NCBI GenBank assembly: GCA_045125095.1
Contig: JBGVMW010000156.1
Span: 1-64,000 of the forward strand
From: JBGVMW01 sp045125095
GTDB taxonomy: Bacteria > Bacillota > Clostridia > Lachnospirales > Lachnospiraceae
Length of the DNA: 64,000 bases
Direction: 5' to 3'
Part shown: one piece after another, positions 7,324 through 15,483 of the stretch
Numbering within the stretch: the stretch's first letter is position 1
Layout of the letters: the number at the start of each line of letters is the position of its first letter
Notes under the pieces: generated by a model
Told to the model about the DNA's origin: nothing
Databases searched by the model: none
Seen by the model: only the letters and a program-made list of their open reading frames with translations
Position numbers and translations under genes: made by a program

Positions 7324-7359
7324 AGGACATTCCCCAGTATTTCTACTGAAAAATGTCCT
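7324..7359 (+). terminator. Hairpin downstream of the integrase gene
   Basis: AGGACATT (7324-7331) pairs with AATGTCCT (7352-7359), and CAGTA (7335-7339) pairs with TACTG (7344-7348) inside. It lies 8 bp after the integrase stop. The U tract is weak, so it may also be a recombination-related structure. Confidence 0.6.
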
Positions 7360-7377
7360 ATACATATCATAATCTTT

Positions 7378-7410
7378 GTTGCATACCTGTTGCATATGTG
7401 TTGCATTCGA
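7378..7410. repeat. Three 11-bp direct repeats near the element end; probable integrase arm sites
   Basis: GTTGCAT occurs at 7378, 7389 and 7400, exactly 11 bp apart, about one helical turn. The full units are GTTGCATACCT, GTTGCATATGT and GTTGCATTCGA. Helically phased repeats next to an integrase gene and a target gene end are typical arm-type binding sites. Confidence 0.6.
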
Positions 7411-7497
7411 TGTAAATTCCAACACATCTGACAACTTTCCACAACTTCTGTAACCCTTGTAAAATGGGCTTTTCTTGATATCTTCGTTTCCGAAAGA

Positions 7498-7893
7498 TTA
7501 TCTCTTTGAGAACTGTGGTGCACGACGAGCTGCTTTTAAACCGTACTTCTTTCTTTCCTTCATACGAGGATCTCTTGTTAAGAAGCCTGCTTTCTTAAGA
7601 ACTGGTCTGTACTCAGCATCTACTTTCAATAATGCTCTAGCGATACCGTGACGGATAGCACCAGCCTGACCTGTGTAACCACCACCGTGTACGTTTACTA
7701 AAACATCATATTTTTCAAGTGTTTCTGTAGCCTTTAATGGCTGACGAACGATAACCTTTAAGGTTTCTAAACCAAAATACTCATCAATGTTTCTCTTATT
7801 GATTGTAATATTACCATTACCTGGTACTAAATATACTCTAGCGATTGAACTTTTTCTTCTACCTGTTCCATAGAACTTTGTTGTATTAGCCAC
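7498..7893 (-). CDS. rpsI: 30S ribosomal protein uS9
   Basis: 131 residues, full length for the family. The protein contacts 16S rRNA in the head of the small subunit, with its C-terminal tail reaching the P-site tRNA. The tail RRAPQFSKR is complete, so the element insertion preserved the reading frame. It is second in the rplM-rpsI operon, 24 bp after rplM. Its natural 3' flank has been replaced by element DNA, and no obvious terminator of its own is seen before the convergent integrase. Confidence 0.97.
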   Translation of the reverse strand: MANTTKFYGTGRRKSSIARVYLVPGNGNITINKRNIDEYFGLETLKVIVRQPLKATETLEKYDVLVNVHGGGYTGQAGAIRHGIARALLKVDAEYRPVLKKAGFLTRDPRMKERKKYGLKAARRAPQFSKR

Positions 7894-7917
7894 TGTAATA
7901 TACCTCCTTATCCCAAA

Positions 7918-8346
7918 TTAGAACTTTAATTCTTCTGGCTTCTGTGCTGCCTGCTCATGTTCTGGGCCTGCGTATACATGAAGCTTCTTAATCATCTGTC
8001 TACCTAATGGTCCCTTTGGAAGCATACCTTTAACTGCAAGCTCGATAACTCTTTCTGGCTTCTTAGCTAACATTTCTTTTAAAGTAGTCTCTTTCATACC
8101 ACCAACGTAGTCTGAGTGATGATAATAAATCTTCTGATCTAACTTCTTACCTGTTACTTTAATCTTATCTGCATTCACAACGATTACATAATCACCTGTA
8201 TCGATGTGTGGTGTGTAAGTAGGTTTGTTCTTACCTCTTAATACCTTTGCAATTTCAGATGATAAACGACCTAATGTATATCCTGTAGCGTCAACTACAT
8301 ACCATTTTCTTTCGATTGTAGATGGACTAGCCATAAATGTCTTCAT
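7918..8346 (-). CDS. rplM: 50S ribosomal protein uL13
   Basis: 142 residues, normal length. It begins MKTFMASPSTIERKWYVVDA and has the family motifs GRLSSEIAKVLRGKNKP and KGMLPKGPLGR. It is an early-assembling large-subunit protein. First gene of the rplM-rpsI operon, behind a consensus promoter (8570-8598) and a leader of about 215 nt that may be an L13 autoregulatory element. Confidence 0.97.
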   Translation of the reverse strand: MKTFMASPSTIERKWYVVDATGYTLGRLSSEIAKVLRGKNKPTYTPHIDTGDYVIVVNADKIKVTGKKLDQKIYYHHSDYVGGMKETTLKEMLAKKPERVIELAVKGMLPKGPLGRQMIKKLHVYAGPEHEQAAQKPEELKF

Positions 8347-8563
8347 TGGTTTTCCTCCTTAAAAAATATCAAAACATCTGCACTGTTATGTGCTTCTTAT
8401 TCTTATTTTATATGCTTCCCTTGCACTACCGGGGCTTGGTATGTACAAACTCCACATCTGCCGCATGCTACGGACTTAAATTGATGTTTTCTTCCACCAA
8501 TGCTACGAAAGCTGTACTTCCGCCTGTTGTCTAATCAGTGTGTCCGTCACCGATACCGCAACA
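8347..8563 (-). ncRNA. Leader of the rplM-rpsI transcript; candidate L13 leader
   Basis: The promoter at 8570-8598 predicts a transcript start near 8563, leaving about 215 nt before the rplM ATG. No open frame with a ribosome binding site was found in it. It contains two copies of GTAGCAT on the transcribed strand. L13 leaders are known in low-GC Gram-positive bacteria as autoregulatory RNA; I cannot confirm a match to the covariance model by eye. Confidence 0.45.
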
Positions 8564-8569
8564 TGAAAT

Positions 8570-8598
8570 ATTATATTACACAAGCCCGCGTGTGTCAA
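8570..8598 (-). promoter_or_regulatory. Consensus promoter of rplM-rpsI
   Basis: TTGACA (8593-8598, minus strand) and TATAAT (8570-8575) match the sigma-A consensus exactly with a 17-bp spacer, 224 bp upstream of the rplM start. Confidence 0.88.
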
Positions 8599-8705
8599 CA
8601 ATTTTTTAGCCATATTACAAGGTTTTTTGCGAGTTATCCACATTTATTATATTATTCACGGATTCTATCCACACAAAATCCATCAAAATCCGGTGTGTTA
8701 ACTTA

Positions 8706-9458
8706 TTACTTTTCTTCTTTAAAATCAATCCCCACAAGCGTCAGACCACAAGCAGGTGCTGTAGGACCTGCCTGCTCTCTATCACATGCTTCTAAGATTT
8801 CCTTCACATGAGCCGGCTCATAAAACCCCTGTGCCACCTGCATCAAGGTTCCTGCTATAATCCGCACCATATTATATAGAAAACCTCCGCCACGTATACG
8901 CAGAATAATCTCGCATCCATGCTGGATAATCTCAATCCCATAAATATGTCTTACTGTTGTCTCTGCCTCTGTCTTAATGCTGCAAAAGCTTTTGAAATCA
9001 TGTTCCCCTACCAGATAAGCTGCTGCTTCGCGCATTTTATCAACATCCATTTTATAATAGGTAAAATAATGGTACTGTCTGCCTATCGGCATTGGAAAAC
9101 GACTATTATATATGTGGTATTCATAAGTCTTTTCACTGCTGCAATGTCTTGGGTGAAAATCTAACGGCACTTCCTTCGATTCCTGAATTCGAATATCCTC
9201 CGGCAATCGCTGGTTTAATGCATAGGAAATTTTTTCGCCAGGCATTCGCGCCGTGGTATCAAACACTGCCACATTGCCCAATGCATGAACACCGGCATCC
9301 GTACGGCTGGCTCCAATCACTTGAATTTTTTCCTTTAACAGTTCAGACAAATGCAGATTTAATTCTGCTTCAATTGTATTTGCATTAGGCTGCACCTGCC
9401 AGCCATGATAATGAGTGCCATCATATGCCACTCTAAGCATTACTCTTTTTCGATTCAC
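8706..9458 (-). CDS. truA: tRNA pseudouridine(38-40) synthase
   Basis: 250 residues from the GTG at 9458, which has AGGAG 8 nt upstream; a longer frame to 9491 lacks a ribosome binding site. The catalytic motif SRTDAGVHALGN holds the conserved Asp, and YDGTHYHGWQ is the usual N-terminal signature. It isomerizes uridines 38-40 in the anticodon arm of many tRNAs. Its place after ecfT and before rplM is the standard Firmicute order. Confidence 0.94.
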   Translation of the reverse strand: MNRKRVMLRVAYDGTHYHGWQVQPNANTIEAELNLHLSELLKEKIQVIGASRTDAGVHALGNVAVFDTTARMPGEKISYALNQRLPEDIRIQESKEVPLDFHPRHCSSEKTYEYHIYNSRFPMPIGRQYHYFTYYKMDVDKMREAAAYLVGEHDFKSFCSIKTEAETTVRHIYGIEIIQHGCEIILRIRGGGFLYNMVRIIAGTLMQVAQGFYEPAHVKEILEACDREQAGPTAPACGLTLVGIDFKEEK

Positions 9459-9584
9459 AATTTGTTCTCCTGCTACTTTCATTATCCGCAAATCATCTTC
9501 TAACGATTACGTACCCTCATCGCTACGATCATCCAATCGAAGTTATTTCAATTGGAACACCCATCTGAAGTGATGAGTTTTCGC

Positions 9585-9664
9585 CGGCAACCACTACATT
9601 CTCAAAGGGTCACTATAGACTATATAGCAAACACCTGTCTATAGGATTCCTACCGGCAACCACC
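9585..9664. repeat. Partial copy of the palindromic repeat, framed by 11-bp direct repeats
   Basis: CCGGCAACCAC occurs at 9585-9595 and again at 9654-9664. Between them, 9603-9633 matches the complement of one arm of the large palindromic element at 29578-29820 with few differences (shared core TATAGACTATRTAGCAAAC). The right direct repeat overlaps the ecfT 3' end. This looks like a small, internally deleted relative with a target-site duplication, though gene-end duplication cannot be excluded. Confidence 0.5.
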
Positions 9665-10454
9665 TAGTTGCGATTAAAGCTACCAGATATAGCACAAGTA
9701 TGATATACGCATTGGCATCTCGTCGCACATATGCAAGGGGCTTCATCTTTGTTCTTCCCTCACCCCCATGATAGCAACGTGCTTCCATTGCCATGGCAAG
9801 TTCATTTGCCCGGCGAAATGCCGAAACGAAAAGCGGTACAAAGAGAGGCAACATTGCCTTTGCCCTTTTAACCAGTCCTCCTGTTTCAAAATCGGCTCCT
9901 CTTGCCATCTGCGCTTTCATAATCTTATCTGTCTCTTCAATTAATATTGGTATGAAACGTAATGCAATTGACATCATCATCGCCAGTTCATGCACCGGAA
10001 AATGCAACTTCGAAAGGGGATTTAAGCCTTTTTCCAAGCCATCTGTCAATTGGTTCGGTGTAGTTGTTAATGTCATTACGGAGGAACCAATAATAAGGTA
10101 AACAAATCGGATGGTCATTAATACGGCTACCCGGATTCCTTCCATCGTTATCTTGATCACACCAAACTGAACCACTATGGTATCTCCTCCATAGAAAAAT
10201 AAATTGCAAATAACAGTAATCATGATAATGATAAAAACAGATTTTAAGCCTTTCACCATGTACTTGAATGGCACTTCTGATACCTTGATAATACATGCCA
10301 GAAACATGGTTGCCAACAAGTATCCTACGATGTTATTTATCAAAAACAGGGAGATGATGTATAGCAGAGTGCCGACTAACTTTACTCTTGGATCTAGTTT
10401 ATGAATTATGGATTTGCTGGGATAGTATTGTCCCAATGTGATATCTCGTATCAT
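9639..10454 (-). CDS. ecfT: Energy-coupling factor transporter transmembrane protein EcfT
   Basis: 271 residues from the ATG at 10454 (AAGGG with 6-nt spacing); a longer frame to 10550 has no such site. EcfT couples the ATPase pair EcfA1/EcfA2 to exchangeable vitamin- or metal-binding S components in the membrane. Several hydrophobic helices and the two short Arg motifs of the coupling helices are visible: MARGAD and MEARCYHGG, the second with Cys where Gly is usual. It follows ecfA2 in the same operon. Confidence 0.93.
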   Translation of the reverse strand: MIRDITLGQYYPSKSIIHKLDPRVKLVGTLLYIISLFLINNIVGYLLATMFLACIIKVSEVPFKYMVKGLKSVFIIIMITVICNLFFYGGDTIVVQFGVIKITMEGIRVAVLMTIRFVYLIIGSSVMTLTTTPNQLTDGLEKGLNPLSKLHFPVHELAMMMSIALRFIPILIEETDKIMKAQMARGADFETGGLVKRAKAMLPLFVPLFVSAFRRANELAMAMEARCYHGGEGRTKMKPLAYVRRDANAYIILVLYLVALIATRWLPVGIL

Positions 10455-10551
10455 GTAATTCCCTTTGCATACCACAAATACATCTGCAGTATGGCTATCC
10501 TTTCTTGTGTTACATATCAATAGGTGTTTGCAAAAGTGATGAACATCCATA

Positions 10552-10571
10552 AATTATCAGAATTGTTTGTG
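10552..10571. repeat. Fragment related to the large palindromic repeat, between ecfA2 and ecfT
   Basis: AATTATCAGAATTGTTTGTG differs at one of 20 positions from 29607-29626 in the outer arm of the 243-bp palindromic element. It lies just beyond the ecfA2 stop codon. A shorter match (AATTATCAGAATT) occurs near 63665. Confidence 0.45.
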
Positions 10572-10574
10572 TCA

Positions 10575-11420
10575 CTACACGAGTGCTGATAAAATAGACT
10601 TCTTCGCTTCCTCAATTGTCGTTGCGTCAGCCGATACTGAAAACCCTCGTTCCTTCAGCATTTGCATTACATAGGTAACTTGTGGGGCGGCTAGTCCCAT
10701 CGCTTCTAATTCTTTGTAATGAACAAATACGTTTGATGGGGTGTCATCATACTGTACCTGACCATCGTTCATCACAATGATACGGTCTACATATTCAGCT
10801 ACATCTTCCATGCTGTGGGACACCAGCACGATTGTCATGTTTTTTTCCTTGTGCAGCTTACTAATTAAGCCTAAGATTTCATCTCTGCCTTTGGGATCCA
10901 AGCCTGCGGTTGGCTCATCTAAGACAAGTACCTCAGGATTCATGGCCAGAACACCGGCTATGGCTACGCGGCGTTTTTGTCCTCCTGACAGTTCAAAGGG
11001 GGAGAGATAATAATATTCCTCCGGTAAACCTACTGCTTTTAAAGCTTCAAATGCTTTTAAGCCTGCTTCATTTTCCGGTAAGCCCTGATTCTTTGGTCCA
11101 AAACAAACATCATGAAAGACATCTACCTCAAACAACTGGTACTCCGGATACTGGAAGACCACGCCTACTTTGTTTCGCAGGTCTTTCATATTATAATCTT
11201 TATCGTAAATATCCTGCCCATTGTAATAAATTGCTCCACTTGTTGACTTGATTAATCCATTCAAATGCTGGATCAATGTGGATTTACCGGAACCGGTATG
11301 GCCTATTACACCAATGAATTCGCCATCCTGTATGGTCAGGTTAATATCCTTTAATGCAGCTTTTTCATAGGCTTCCCCTGGGTTATATATATAATTTACT
11401 TTATCTATGATAATTGACAT
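10575..11420 (-). CDS. ecfA2: Energy-coupling factor transporter ATPase EcfA2
   Basis: 281 residues from the ATG at 11420, preceded by GGTGG. Walker A GHTGSGKSTL, Q-loop FQYPEYQLF, signature LSGGQKRRVAIAG and Walker B VLVLDEPTAGLDP are all present. It pairs with EcfA1 as the ATPase heterodimer that powers ECF vitamin importers. Its start overlaps the end of ecfA1 by 16 nt, indicating coupled translation. Confidence 0.94.
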   Translation of the reverse strand: MSIIIDKVNYIYNPGEAYEKAALKDINLTIQDGEFIGVIGHTGSGKSTLIQHLNGLIKSTSGAIYYNGQDIYDKDYNMKDLRNKVGVVFQYPEYQLFEVDVFHDVCFGPKNQGLPENEAGLKAFEALKAVGLPEEYYYLSPFELSGGQKRRVAIAGVLAMNPEVLVLDEPTAGLDPKGRDEILGLISKLHKEKNMTIVLVSHSMEDVAEYVDRIIVMNDGQVQYDDTPSNVFVHYKELEAMGLAAPQVTYVMQMLKERGFSVSADATTIEEAKKSILSALV

Positions 11421-12256
11421 AACGCATCCACCAATTCTTCCTTCGTCAATATGCACTCTGGTAATTTTACTCCGCTTTGTCGTAATTCATGAGCAAGCAG
11501 CGTCACCTGTGGTACATCAAGACGATATTCCTGCAATTTCTCTACTTGAGCAAAAATTTGTCGTGGCGTTCCTTCCATAACTACCTGACCTTTGTCCATT
11601 ACATATACATTATCTGCAAAAATTACTTCTTCCATGTAATGAGTAATCAGTATAATCGTTACGCCTTCTTTTTCATTTAGTTCCTTTACCGCATCCAATA
11701 CATCTTTTCTACCGTTTGGGTCAAGCATGGCTGTGGCTTCATCCAAAATAATACACTTTGGCTTCATCGCCATAACACCTGCAATGGCTACGCGCTGTTT
11801 CTGTCCACCAGATAATTTATTGGGTGAATGTGCGCGATACGCGTACATTCCTACTGCTTTCAGGCTATTTTCCACGCGTACCCAGATATCATCTGTTGGC
11901 ACACCTATATTTTCTGGTCCGAATGCTACATCTTCCTCTACTACAGAGGCTACAATCTGATTATCCGGGTTCTGGAATACCATGCCTGCACTTTGTCTGA
12001 CATCCCATAAATGTTCATCCTTATCCGTCTCTTTTCCATCTACCCACATGGTTCCATAAGACGGTGTCAAAATAGCATTCATGTGCTTGGCTAATGTGGA
12101 TTTTCCGGAACCATTATGCCCTAATATGGCAACAAACTGTCCCGGTTCTATATTAATGTCAACATCATCCAATGCCTTGGTGATGGATTCTACATTTCCT
12201 TCTTCATTTCTTCTTATATATTCATGAACTAAATGCAATGACTGTATAATTCCCAT
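11405..12256 (-). CDS. ecfA1: Energy-coupling factor transporter ATPase EcfA1
   Basis: 283 residues from the ATG at 12256; AAAGGTGG lies just upstream and a GTG three codons earlier overlaps it. Walker A GHNGSGKSTLAK, signature LSGGQKQRVAIAG and Walker B CIILDEATAMLDP are complete. First gene of the ecfA1-ecfA2-ecfT-truA group, downstream of the rplQ terminator. A -35-like TTGACA at 12333-12338 (minus strand) suggests its own promoter, although its -10 is poor. Confidence 0.94.
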   Translation of the reverse strand: MGIIQSLHLVHEYIRRNEEGNVESITKALDDVDINIEPGQFVAILGHNGSGKSTLAKHMNAILTPSYGTMWVDGKETDKDEHLWDVRQSAGMVFQNPDNQIVASVVEEDVAFGPENIGVPTDDIWVRVENSLKAVGMYAYRAHSPNKLSGGQKQRVAIAGVMAMKPKCIILDEATAMLDPNGRKDVLDAVKELNEKEGVTIILITHYMEEVIFADNVYVMDKGQVVMEGTPRQIFAQVEKLQEYRLDVPQVTLLAHELRQSGVKLPECILTKEELVDALCQLS

Positions 12257-12389
12257 ACAATCCACCTTTCTTTTCTCTTATTCGCTATTTTGCATGGTAA
12301 TGGAATATGTTGTAAATTCTGATTTACGTGTGTGTCAAGTGTATTTGAAAAGCACAAGCTTACATGCACATTCTCACATATATTACAGA

Positions 12390-12416
12390 AAAAGCCGGTG
12401 AATCTCACCGGCTTTT
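12390..12416 (-). terminator. Terminator after rplQ, end of the large ribosomal transcript
   Basis: AAAAGCCGGTGA (12390-12401) and TCACCGGCTTTT (12405-12416) form a perfect 12-bp stem with a 3-nt loop. On the minus strand the stem ends in a U-rich tract. It separates rplQ from ecfA1. Confidence 0.85.
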
Positions 12417-12437
12417 GCGCTCAATCACATACAGAAA

Positions 12438-12974
12438 TTATACTAATTCAAGGATAACTTCCATTGCACCGTCACCTTTACGCTGACCAATCTTAACGAT
12501 TCTTGTATAACCACCCTTACGGTCTTTATACTTTGGTCCAACTTCATCGAATAACTTAGCAACTAAATCTACTTCTTTTGTGTTTTTCTTTCTTCCAGCT
12601 TTTTCAGATGGAACTTCCTTTACAGGGTAAAGAACTTTTAACATCTGTCTTCTGGCATGTAATCTGGAAGGCTGATCTTTCTTGATTTCCTTCTGTACTT
12701 CATCATAAACAGTAACTTTCTTACCATCTACAACTTCTTTTACTCTCTTGCCTTCCGCATCTTTACGAGCAACCTTTGCAGTTACTGTAACTGTATCAAA
12801 GTTATCAGCTTCCTTAGCAGCTAAAGCAATTAAGCCTTCAGCTACCTTACGGATTTCTTTAGCCTTAGCTTCTGTTGTCTTAATTTTTCCATGATATAAA
12901 AGGCTTGTTACCTGACTTCTGATTAAAGCCTGTCTCTGGTCAGAAGTTCTACCAAGTTTTCTATACTTTGCCAT
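12438..12974 (-). CDS. rplQ: 50S ribosomal protein bL17, with an internal extension
   Basis: 178 residues, compared with roughly 115-130 in most bacteria. The N-terminal part (MAKYRKLGRTSDQRQALIRS) and C-terminal part (LVAKLFDEVGPKYKDRKGGY) are normal. The extra length is a lysine-rich, charged insertion at about residues 55-125. Long bL17 forms are seen in other Clostridia. Last gene of the alpha operon, followed by a terminator. Confidence 0.95.
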   Translation of the reverse strand: MAKYRKLGRTSDQRQALIRSQVTSLLYHGKIKTTEAKAKEIRKVAEGLIALAAKEADNFDTVTVTAKVARKDAEGKRVKEVVDGKKVTVYDEVQKEIKKDQPSRLHARRQMLKVLYPVKEVPSEKAGRKKNTKEVDLVAKLFDEVGPKYKDRKGGYTRIVKIGQRKGDGAMEVILELV

Positions 12975-13064
12975 TTTTTATTTCCTCCATTTGTGGAACA
13001 TACTGCCATGCACTTCGGTCTTACTGACAGCATGCTTTCTCTCCATAAATCTACTATTTACATT

Positions 13065-14024
13065 CTATTCCTCGCTAGGATTTAATTCCAAACCGAGTTC
13101 TTTTAATTTTGCTAATACTTCTTCTAAAGACTTGCGTCCTAAGTTACGTACCTTCATCATATCTTCAGGCGTACGGTTAATTAACTCAGCCACGGTATTG
13201 ATACCAGCTCTCTTCAAGCAGTTATATGAACGAACAGACAACTCTAATTCGTCGATACTCATATCTAATACCTTTTCTTTTTCGTCGCTTTCCGTTTCAA
13301 TCATAATCTCTGCAGTTTTTGCATTTTCAGATAAATCAATGAATAAATTTAAATGAACACTTAATACTTTTGCTGCAAGACTGACTACTTCATCCGGAGC
13401 TAACGTTCCGTTTGTGTAGACATCAAGTGTCAACTTATCAAAGTCAGTAACCTGACCAACACGGGTATTCTGTACTGTTAAGTTCACTCTTTCTACTGGT
13501 GTGTAGATAGAATCCACAGCGATTACACCGATTGGTAAATCGTCGTTCTTATTCTTATCAGCACTTACATAACCTCTACCGCATGTCATTGTCAATTCCA
13601 TATACAGCTTCGAATCTACTCCGCCGTTTAAGGTTGCGATAACTAAATCCGGATTCAAGATTTCAACTTCCGGATCAACCTGAATATCTCCAGCTGTTAC
13701 CACGCCCTCGCCCTCAAACTCAATGTAGGCGGTCTTTGGCTCGGTGGAATCACTGTTGTTCTTAATCGCCAGACTCTTGATGTTCATGATGATTTCTGTA
13801 ACATCTTCTTTTACACCAGGAATAGAGCTGAACTCATGCTGCACACCTTCAATTTTCACCTGGCTTACTGCCATACCCGGTAAAGATGAAAGCATAATTC
13901 TTCTTAAAGAATTACCAAGAGTTGTTCCATATCCTCTTTCCAGCGGTTCCACAACAAATCTTCCGTACTTTTTATCTTCAGAGATTTCAGCAATCTCAAT
14001 TTTTGGTGGTTTAAAATCGAACAT
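13065..14024 (-). CDS. rpoA: DNA-directed RNA polymerase alpha subunit
   Basis: 319 residues, normal length. The N-terminal assembly domain contains RFVVEPLERGYGTTLGNSLRR; the C-terminal domain (about 255-315) contains SVRSYNCLKRAGINTVAEL and VRNLGRKSLEEV, which bind UP elements and activators. It lies between rpsD and rplQ as in nearly all Firmicutes. Confidence 0.98.
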   Translation of the reverse strand: MFDFKPPKIEIAEISEDKKYGRFVVEPLERGYGTTLGNSLRRIMLSSLPGMAVSQVKIEGVQHEFSSIPGVKEDVTEIIMNIKSLAIKNNSDSTEPKTAYIEFEGEGVVTAGDIQVDPEVEILNPDLVIATLNGGVDSKLYMELTMTCGRGYVSADKNKNDDLPIGVIAVDSIYTPVERVNLTVQNTRVGQVTDFDKLTLDVYTNGTLAPDEVVSLAAKVLSVHLNLFIDLSENAKTAEIMIETESDEKEKVLDMSIDELELSVRSYNCLKRAGINTVAELINRTPEDMMKVRNLGRKSLEEVLAKLKELGLELNPSEE

Positions 14025-14072
14025 ACTAAGCCCCTCCTTCTTGGGTTTTTTATTGTGAGGGTAATACTCTTA

Positions 14073-14666
14073 TTATTTGGAATATAACTCGACAATAAGC
14101 ATTTCGTCTACAGGAACGTCAATTTCCTCTCTTGCAGGGAGTTCTTTTACAACACCCTTTAAGTTTTCCTGATCTGCTTCTAACCAGGATGGAACTAATC
14201 TTCCACCAGTTACCTCAAGGATGTCCTTGTATCTCTGGCAAGATTTGCTCTTCTCTCTGATTTCGATTACATCACCAGCTTTGATTAAGTAAGATGGAAT
14301 GTTTACACATTTACCATTTACTAATACATGCTTGTGGTCAACGATCTGTCTAGCTTCCATACGTGTTCTAGCAAGACCAAGACGGAAGATTACATTATCT
14401 AATCTTCTCTCAAGAAGGATCATTAAGTTTTCACCTGTCATACCCTTCATTCTATCAGCCTTAGCGTAGTAGTTACGGAAAGGCTTCTCTAATACACCAT
14501 AGATGAATTTTGCTTTCTGCTTCTCTCTTAACTGAAGACCATACTCGCTCATCTTCTTATTTGCTCTCTTAAGCTGACGATTGGATTTTTTATCAATTCC
14601 TAAAACCATTGGCTCCATGCCAAGTGATCTACATCTTTTAAGTACAGGAACTCTATTAACTGCCAC
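14073..14666 (-). CDS. rpsD: 30S ribosomal protein uS4
   Basis: 197 residues. The S4 RNA-binding domain (RRLDNVIFRLGLARTRMEAR, about 90-150) is clear. It nucleates small-subunit assembly and in some bacteria represses its own operon. In this organism it sits inside the alpha operon between rpsK and rpoA. No zinc-binding cysteine cluster is present in the N-terminus. Confidence 0.97.
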   Translation of the reverse strand: MAVNRVPVLKRCRSLGMEPMVLGIDKKSNRQLKRANKKMSEYGLQLREKQKAKFIYGVLEKPFRNYYAKADRMKGMTGENLMILLERRLDNVIFRLGLARTRMEARQIVDHKHVLVNGKCVNIPSYLIKAGDVIEIREKSKSCQRYKDILEVTGGRLVPSWLEADQENLKGVVKELPAREEIDVPVDEMLIVELYSK

Positions 14667-14682
14667 TGTTCAATACCTCCTA

Positions 14683-15078
14683 TTAGACTCTTCTGCGTTT
14701 TGGTGGACGACATCCGTTATGTGGAACTGGTGTCACATCTGTGATACTTGTTACTTCAAGACCACATGCCTGAAGTGCACGAATTGCAGCTTCACGTCCT
14801 GAGCCTGGTCCTTTAACCATTACTTCAACAGATTTTAAACCATGTACTAAAGCTGCCTTTGTAGCAGTTTCAGCTGCCATCTGTGCTGCATAAGGAGTAG
14901 ATTTCTTTGAACCTCTAAATCCAAGACCACCAGCACTTGCCCATGATAAAGCATTTCCTTCTGCATCTGTTAATGTTACGATTGTATTATTAAATGAGGA
15001 CTGAATATGTGCCTGTCCGCGTTCAACGTTTTTCTTAATACGCTTTTTTGTTACTTTTTTTGCAACTTTCTTAGCCAT
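14683..15078 (-). CDS. rpsK: 30S ribosomal protein uS11
   Basis: 131 residues. The lysine-rich N-terminal tail (MAKKVAKKVTKKRIKKNVER) is followed by the conserved GQAHIQSSFNNTIVT and the C-terminal CRPPKRRRV. It lines the mRNA channel on the platform of the small subunit. It lies 16 bp upstream of rpsD. Confidence 0.97.
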   Translation of the reverse strand: MAKKVAKKVTKKRIKKNVERGQAHIQSSFNNTIVTLTDAEGNALSWASAGGLGFRGSKKSTPYAAQMAAETATKAALVHGLKSVEVMVKGPGSGREAAIRALQACGLEVTSITDVTPVPHNGCRPPKRRRV

Positions 15079-15111
15079 TTTCTAAACTAACCTCCCTTAT
15101 GGGTTCCTAAA

Positions 15112-15483
15112 TTATTTCTTCTTATTTGCTACAGTTTTCTTTGGACCTTTTCTGGTTCTTGCATTTGTCTTAGTCTTCTGACCACGAACCGGAAGTCCTT
15201 TTCTATGACGAATACCTCTATAACATCCGATTTCCTGTAATCTCTTGATGTTCATAGCGACTTCTCTTCTTAAATCACCTTCTACTAAGATGCCAAGCTT
15301 ATCGATAACTTCGGCAATAGCCTTAACTTCGTCATCTGTAAGATCTCTTACTCTTGTATCAGGATTTACTTTAGCTTCTGCTAAAATCTTGTTTGAACTT
15401 ACTCTACCAATTCCATAAACGTAAGTTAAACCAATTTCTACACGTTTTTCTCTTGGTAAATCTACACCAGCAATACGAGCCAT
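15112..15483 (-). CDS. rpsM: 30S ribosomal protein uS13
   Basis: 123 residues from the ATG at 15483, which has GGAGG 9 nt upstream; the frame continues to 15528 without a ribosome binding site. The start MARIAGVDLPREKRVEIGL and end TRKGPKKTVANKKK are typical. The protein forms the head part of the intersubunit bridge. It is separated from rpmJ by an unusually long structured gap. Confidence 0.96.
   Translation of the reverse strand: MARIAGVDLPREKRVEIGLTYVYGIGRVSSNKILAEAKVNPDTRVRDLTDDEVKAIAEVIDKLGILVEGDLRREVAMNIKRLQEIGCYRGIRHRKGLPVRGQKTKTNARTRKGPKKTVANKKK

Larger units (their letters stand above)
1..7497. mobile_element. Integrative mobilizable element integrated at the 3' end of rpsI (right part; left end outside window)
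   Basis: The stretch carries a tyrosine integrase next to rpsI, an XRE repressor, a RepA-like ATPase, a MobV relaxase and methyltransferase cargo. Everything right of it is the core ribosomal protein cluster. No coupling protein or type IV secretion gene is seen, so the element is probably mobilized by a helper. The right boundary is inferred to be at the rpsI stop (7498). The left boundary lies beyond position 1: I found no copy of the rpsI 3' end sequence elsewhere in the first 7.4 kb. Membership of the methyltransferase module is inferred from continuity, not proven. Confidence 0.8.

Noticed and set aside
7378..7410. Possible short CRISPR-like array (three repeats)
   Set aside because: Units are 11 bp with no spacers of constant length and no cas genes; they fit integrase arm sites.
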